DNA of 8,995 nucleotides. Source: Rhodospirillum sp. UBA1311 (lineage in GTDB: Bacteria > Pseudomonadota > Alphaproteobacteria > Rhodospirillales > Rhodospirillaceae). The stretch lies in NCBI GenBank assembly GCA_002307145.1, contig DBTR01000074.1, forward strand, positions 1-8,995. The letters are read 5' to 3'. Position 1 is the first letter of the stretch; each line of letters starts with the position of its first letter. The position numbers and the translations under genes were made by a program. The notes under the pieces are model-generated. The model was not told the DNA's origin. It saw only the letters and a program-made list of their open reading frames with translations, and did not search any database. Shown here piece after piece: positions 6,446-8,995 of the stretch.

Positions 6446-6946
6446 ATGCAAACCGAAGCCATGCCTGCAATCGACACTGCACGCGAAGCTCTGCGCCTGG
6501 CGACGAAAAAGAATCTCCTGATCGCGACCGCCGAATCCTGTACCGGTGGCATGATCGCGGCGACGATCACGGAAATCGCCGGATGCTCGTCCGTATTCGA
6601 GCGCGGCTTCGTCACCTATTCCAACGACTCGAAGATCGAACTCCTGGGAGTCCCGGCCGAAGTTCTCGAAACCTCCGGGGCGGTGAGCGAACCGACGGCG
6701 CGCGCGATGGCCGAAGGCGCACTTGCCCACAGCCGCGCCGACGTGACGGTCGCGGTCACCGGCATCGCCGGGCCGGACGGCGGCACGCCGGAGAAGCCGG
6801 TGGGATTGGTGCATCTGGCCGTCGCGCGGCACGGGTACCCCACCCTGCATCGGGTCGAGCGATTCCCGGGGGATCGCGCCGAGGTGCGCGCCGCAACCGC
6901 TCGAACCGGGTTTCGCATGCTGATCGAGGTCCTGGAGCGCGATTAA
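6446..6946 (+). CDS. pncC: CinA-family nicotinamide-nucleotide amidase (PncC), stand-alone C-terminal domain
   Basis: PncC hydrolyses nicotinamide mononucleotide to nicotinate mononucleotide and ammonia, in pyridine-nucleotide salvage. The 166-residue product is only the amidase domain. The N-terminal molybdopterin-binding-like (MoCF/COG1058) domain of full-length CinA is absent, as in E. coli YgaD/PncC. Visible signatures are TAESCTGG (28-35) with the expected nucleophile S31, GFVTYSNDSK (54-63) with Y58 and K63, and GIAGPDGG (106-113). The ATG at 6446 has GGGAGG (6435-6440) with a 5-nt spacer. An ATG five bases upstream (6441) is out of frame, and one at 6461 would shorten the protein by five residues. 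It follows pgpA by 14 nt. Its TAA stop overlaps the stop of the convergent ychJ-type gene. Full-length CinA names are often applied to this domain; the amidase role comes from family knowledge. Confidence 0.93.
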   Translation: MQTEAMPAIDTAREALRLATKKNLLIATAESCTGGMIAATITEIAGCSSVFERGFVTYSNDSKIELLGVPAEVLETSGAVSEPTARAMAEGALAHSRADVTVAVTGIAGPDGGTPEKPVGLVHLAVARHGYPTLHRVERFPGDRAEVRAATARTGFRMLIEVLERD

Positions 6947-7425
6947 GCGCCGCAGCACTTCTTGTATTTCTTGCCCGAGCCGCAGGGGCACGGCTCATTG
7001 CGGCCGATCTTCTCGACGCGGCGCGGCGGCAGGGTCGGATTCACCTCGCCATCGACGTAGAACCAGCGGCCGTCTTCCTTGCGGAAGGTCGAGATTTCGC
7101 GGTGGACCTGCTCCTGGCCCTGTGCGGAGAAGCGCGCGGCGAAGGTTACCGTGCCGTTTTCGTCATCCGGGCCGCCGTCGGTGGTCGCTTCGATCGAGAG
7201 GCCCTTCCACTTCACCTTGCGCGACATTTCCTCCGAGCCCGCCTCGTCGAAGTCGGCCCGCGCTTCAGGCGCATGGGTCGCGGCGATATAGGCGATCTCG
7301 CCCATCGCATAGGCGGTGTAGCGCGAGCGCATCAAGGCTTCGGCAGTCGGGGCGGCAGCGCCCTTCAGCAGCGGGCCGCAGCAGGACTCGAAGGGGTGGC
7401 CCGAGCCGCAGAGACATGCCGTCAT
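6943..7425 (-). CDS. YchJ-family protein with two SEC-C zinc motifs
   Basis: This 160-residue protein has the YchJ (UPF0225) plan. An N-terminal SEC-C-like motif with C4, C6, C15 and C16 (CLCGSG...ESCCGP) precedes a central NTF2-like domain (about 28-135) containing the typical LMRSRYTAYAMG (31-42). A C-terminal SEC-C motif with C146, C148, C157 and C158 (CPCGSGKKYKKCCG) follows. SEC-C motifs bind zinc, and in SecA they contact SecB and the ribosome. The biochemical role of YchJ proteins is not established, and I do not assign one. The ATG at 7425 is preceded by AAGGA about 8 nt upstream. It starts 15 nt after the coq10-like gene and is probably the last gene of the lpd-lipA operon. Its stop codon lies within TTAA shared with the cinA stop on the other strand. 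All eight cysteines are intact. Confidence 0.92.
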   Translation of the reverse strand: MTACLCGSGHPFESCCGPLLKGAAAPTAEALMRSRYTAYAMGEIAYIAATHAPEARADFDEAGSEEMSRKVKWKGLSIEATTDGGPDDENGTVTFAARFSAQGQEQVHREISTFRKEDGRWFYVDGEVNPTLPPRRVEKIGRNEPCPCGSGKKYKKCCGA

Positions 7426-7440
7426 CGTCGTGTTCCTTGT

Positions 7441-7881
7441 TTATGGAGATCCGTAGAGAAATTTCGCGCGCTTCTCGAACGAGCGCACCATCATCCGCGC
7501 CGCTTCGTTGAACACCGCGCCGATCATGGTTTGCAACAGGATCGAGCGGAAAGCAAAGCGGATTTCGAATTCGACGTTGACGCCGCCCTGGGGAGCGCCG
7601 CCGAACCGCCAATTCGTATGGAGTTCCCTGAACAGCCCGTCGAGGCTTTCGACAATGAGTTCGTGGGGGCGATTCAGGATGATCCGCGAGGTGTAACGCT
7701 CGCGGATCATCTTGAAGCCGATTTCCATCTCCGCGACCATCACCGTGTCCGACGGGCGTTCGGTGACCCGGGTCGAGATGCACCAGGGCAGGAACTCCGG
7801 ATATCGCGGCACGTCCGCGACCAGATCGAAAATCTGCTCCGGCGTATAGGGCAGCCAGCGGGATTCGCTGTGGGACCTCAT
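7441..7881 (-). CDS. Coq10/RatA-like START-domain protein (probable ubiquinone-binding)
   Basis: This 146-residue protein belongs to the polyketide-cyclase/START family of yeast Coq10 and E. coli RatA. Coq10 binds ubiquinone and supports its biosynthesis and use in respiration. RatA was reported as a toxin blocking 70S ribosome assembly, but the alphaproteobacterial members next to lipA are usually treated as Coq10-like. Family features are the N-terminal SRWLPYTPEQIFDLVADVPRY run (7-27), YPEFLPWC (27-34), the beta-strand block VMVAEMEIGFKMIRERYTS (47-65), and a long C-terminal helix FNEAARMMVRSFEKRA (124-139) that closes the lipid pocket. The start ATG overlaps the lipA stop as ATGA (7881-7878), a classic translational coupling, and there is only a weak GCGGG upstream. 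Position behind lpd and lipA ties it to respiratory metabolism. The family is certain; the choice between Coq10 and RatA function is inference. Confidence 0.9.
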   Translation of the reverse strand: MRSHSESRWLPYTPEQIFDLVADVPRYPEFLPWCISTRVTERPSDTVMVAEMEIGFKMIRERYTSRIILNRPHELIVESLDGLFRELHTNWRFGGAPQGGVNVEFEIRFAFRSILLQTMIGAVFNEAARMMVRSFEKRAKFLYGSP

Positions 7882-8843
7882 CCCGCCGCTCGCGCCTGCC
7901 CATGCTTTTCGAGGCGTGCGTCGCGCAGGGTCTCGAAGTCGCGATCGGCGTGGTACGACGACCGGGTCATGGGCGACGACGCGACCACCAGGAATCCCTT
8001 GGCGAGCGCGATGGTTTTGTAGTCCTCGAACTGCTCCGGCGTGACGAACTCGGCGACTGCCGCGTGCTTCAGCGTCGGCTGGAGATACTGGCCGATGGTG
8101 AGGAAGTCGACGTCGGCGACGCGGAGATCGTCCATCACCTGGAGAATCTCCGACTTGGTCTCGCCCAGGCCGACCATCAGGCCGGACTTGGTGAAGATCG
8201 TCGGATCGACGCGCTTGGCCTCGCGCAGGATCGTCAGCGATTGGAAATATCGCGCGCCGGGCCGGATCGAGGGATAGAGGCGCGGCACGGTTTCGAGGTT
8301 GTGGTTGAACACGTCGGGCCTGGCCGCGACCACCAGTTCGAGCGCGCCCTTCTTGTCGCGGAAGTCCGGCGTCAGCACCTCGATGGTGGTGCCCGGGGAG
8401 GCCTGCCGCACCGCCTCGATGACGCGGACGAACTGCATCGCGCCGCCGTCGTCGAGGTCGTCGCGGTCCACCGAGGTGACGACGATGTGCTTCGCCCCCA
8501 TGTTGACCACGCTCTCGGCCACGTGTTCCGGCTCGCTCGGGTCGACCAGACCGGGACGTCCGGTCTTGACGTTGCAGAACGCGCAGGCGCGGGTGCAGGT
8601 GTCGCCGAGGATCATGAACGCGGCGTGGCGACGCTGCCAGCACTCGCCGATGTTCGGGCAAGCGGCTTCCTCGCACACCGTGTGCATCTTCTTGGACCGC
8701 ATCATGCTTTGGACTTCGCCGAAAACGGCGGAGGTCGGAGCCTTGACGCGGATCCACTTCGGCTTGCGCGGGCTCGGATTGTCCGGGCGGTTGCGCTTTT
8801 CCGGGTGCCGCAGGGCTGCGGCTGAGAGTTTTGTGTCTGTCAT
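7878..8843 (-). CDS. lipA: Lipoyl synthase (LipA)
   Basis: LipA is a radical SAM enzyme that inserts two sulfur atoms into octanoyl groups carried on the lipoyl domains of 2-oxoacid dehydrogenases and on GcvH. The 321-residue product has the family length. The auxiliary, sacrificial 4Fe-4S cluster is bound by C57, C62 and C68 (CEEAACPNIGEC). The radical SAM cluster uses C83, C87 and C90 (CTRACAFC). The conserved C-terminal RSSY is at 294-297, where a serine ligates the auxiliary cluster. The ATG at 8843 follows the lpd stop by 6 nt. Its ribosome-binding site is the AGG formed at that TAG stop, so translation is probably coupled. The 3' end overlaps the coq10-like gene by 4 nt. Neither lipB nor lplA is in the window. 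Identification is secure. Confidence 0.98.
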   Translation of the reverse strand: MTDTKLSAAALRHPEKRNRPDNPSPRKPKWIRVKAPTSAVFGEVQSMMRSKKMHTVCEEAACPNIGECWQRRHAAFMILGDTCTRACAFCNVKTGRPGLVDPSEPEHVAESVVNMGAKHIVVTSVDRDDLDDGGAMQFVRVIEAVRQASPGTTIEVLTPDFRDKKGALELVVAARPDVFNHNLETVPRLYPSIRPGARYFQSLTILREAKRVDPTIFTKSGLMVGLGETKSEILQVMDDLRVADVDFLTIGQYLQPTLKHAAVAEFVTPEQFEDYKTIALAKGFLVVASSPMTRSSYHADRDFETLRDARLEKHGQARAAG

Positions 8844-8849
8844 CGTCGC

Positions 8850-8995
8850 CTAGAAATGAATGGCCCGGCCATAAGCGTCAAGCACGGACTCGTGCATCAT
8901 CTCCGACATCGTCGGATGTGCGAACACAGTGTGCATCAACTCCGCCTCGGTGGTTTCCAAGGTTTTGCCGACGACGTAGCCCTGGATCAGCTCGG
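8850..8995 (-). CDS. lpd: Dihydrolipoyl dehydrogenase (E3), C-terminal fragment cut by the window edge
   Basis: Only the last 47 codons and the TAG stop (8852-8850) are inside the window; the rest lies beyond 8995. The fragment belongs to the C-terminal dimerisation domain. It begins ELIQGYVVGKTLETTEAEL and ends GRAIHF. It contains HPTMSE, where the His and the Glu five residues later form the catalytic pair that reaches into the partner subunit's active site in known E3 enzymes. E3 re-oxidises dihydrolipoamide on 2-oxoacid dehydrogenase complexes using FAD and NAD. Being directly upstream of lipA (6-nt gap) suggests this is the pyruvate dehydrogenase E3 copy, with the pdh genes probably further upstream; that part is outside the window and is inference. 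Confidence 0.92.
   Translation of the reverse strand, partial: ELIQGYVVGKTLETTEAELMHTVFAHPTMSEMMHESVLDAYGRAIHF

Noticed and set aside
7882..8757. Long in-frame upstream extension of the coq10-like gene running through lipA in another frame
   Set aside because: The START-domain homology begins at the ATG at 7881, which overlaps the lipA stop as ATGA. The upstream part is an Arg-rich shadow of lipA.
7902..8825. 307-codon open frame on the plus strand, antisense to lipA
   Set aside because: LipA with all six cluster cysteines occupies the minus strand. The antisense product is a low-complexity shadow.
1..8995. Search for CRISPR repeats, insertion sequences, integrase sites, toxin-antitoxin pairs, or a new defence or biosynthetic system
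   Set aside because: No spaced direct repeats, transposase-like proteins or terminal inverted repeats were seen. Coding is continuous, conserved and of uniform high-GC style, so this is an ordinary core-genome region.

Overview
The window looks like a chromosomal segment of a GC-rich alphaproteobacterium, most likely of the Rhodospirillales type. This rests on protein sequence style and gene neighbourhood: lpd-lipA-coq10, dapA-smpB beside a divergent lytic transglycosylase, and a bactofilin paired with an M23 peptidase. No database search was possible, so the taxonomic placement is inference. All genes are conserved housekeeping or cell-envelope genes. I see no mobile element, CRISPR array, tRNA, rRNA or defence module, and nothing that looks like an undescribed system.

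Layout. (1) Positions 1-56 hold two tandem hairpins that probably end the dapA-smpB unit. (2) smpB (57-548) and dapA (576-1448) form a minus-strand operon with a 27-nt gap. (3) A divergent promoter region (about 1449-1585) contains a perfect 12-bp palindrome at 1552-1563. (4) A secreted soluble lytic transglycosylase, slt (1586-3658), runs on the plus strand. (5) An intrinsic terminator at 3657-3690 serves the minus-strand genes that follow; its T-run is the complement of the A-run at the slt stop codon. (6) A bactofilin (3718-4224) and a membrane-anchored coiled-coil M23 endopeptidase (4205-about 5572) lie on the minus strand, with a 20-nt overlap. (7) A 370-nt divergent intergenic region (5573-5942) contains an 8-bp inverted repeat. 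(8) pgpA (5943-6431) and a stand-alone cinA/pncC amidase domain (6446-6946) form a plus-strand pair. (9) A minus-strand operon reads lpd (partial, 8850 to past 8995), lipA (7878-8843), coq10/ratA-like (7441-7881) and a YchJ-type SEC-C protein (6943-7425). The last gene ends in an antiparallel TTAA stop overlap with cinA.

Functionally there are three themes. Cell wall and envelope: DapA feeds lysine and meso-diaminopimelate synthesis, Slt and the M23 peptidase cut peptidoglycan, the bactofilin probably organises the peptidase, and PgpA makes phosphatidylglycerol. Lipoate and respiration: Lpd is the E3 subunit of 2-oxoacid dehydrogenases, LipA makes the lipoyl group those complexes need, and the Coq10-like protein is a probable ubiquinone-binding START protein. 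Quality control and salvage: SmpB acts in trans-translation and PncC/CinA in NMN salvage. The most interesting points are gene-organisation details: overlapping stops, a terminator shared with a stop codon, start-codon choices and unassigned palindromes.
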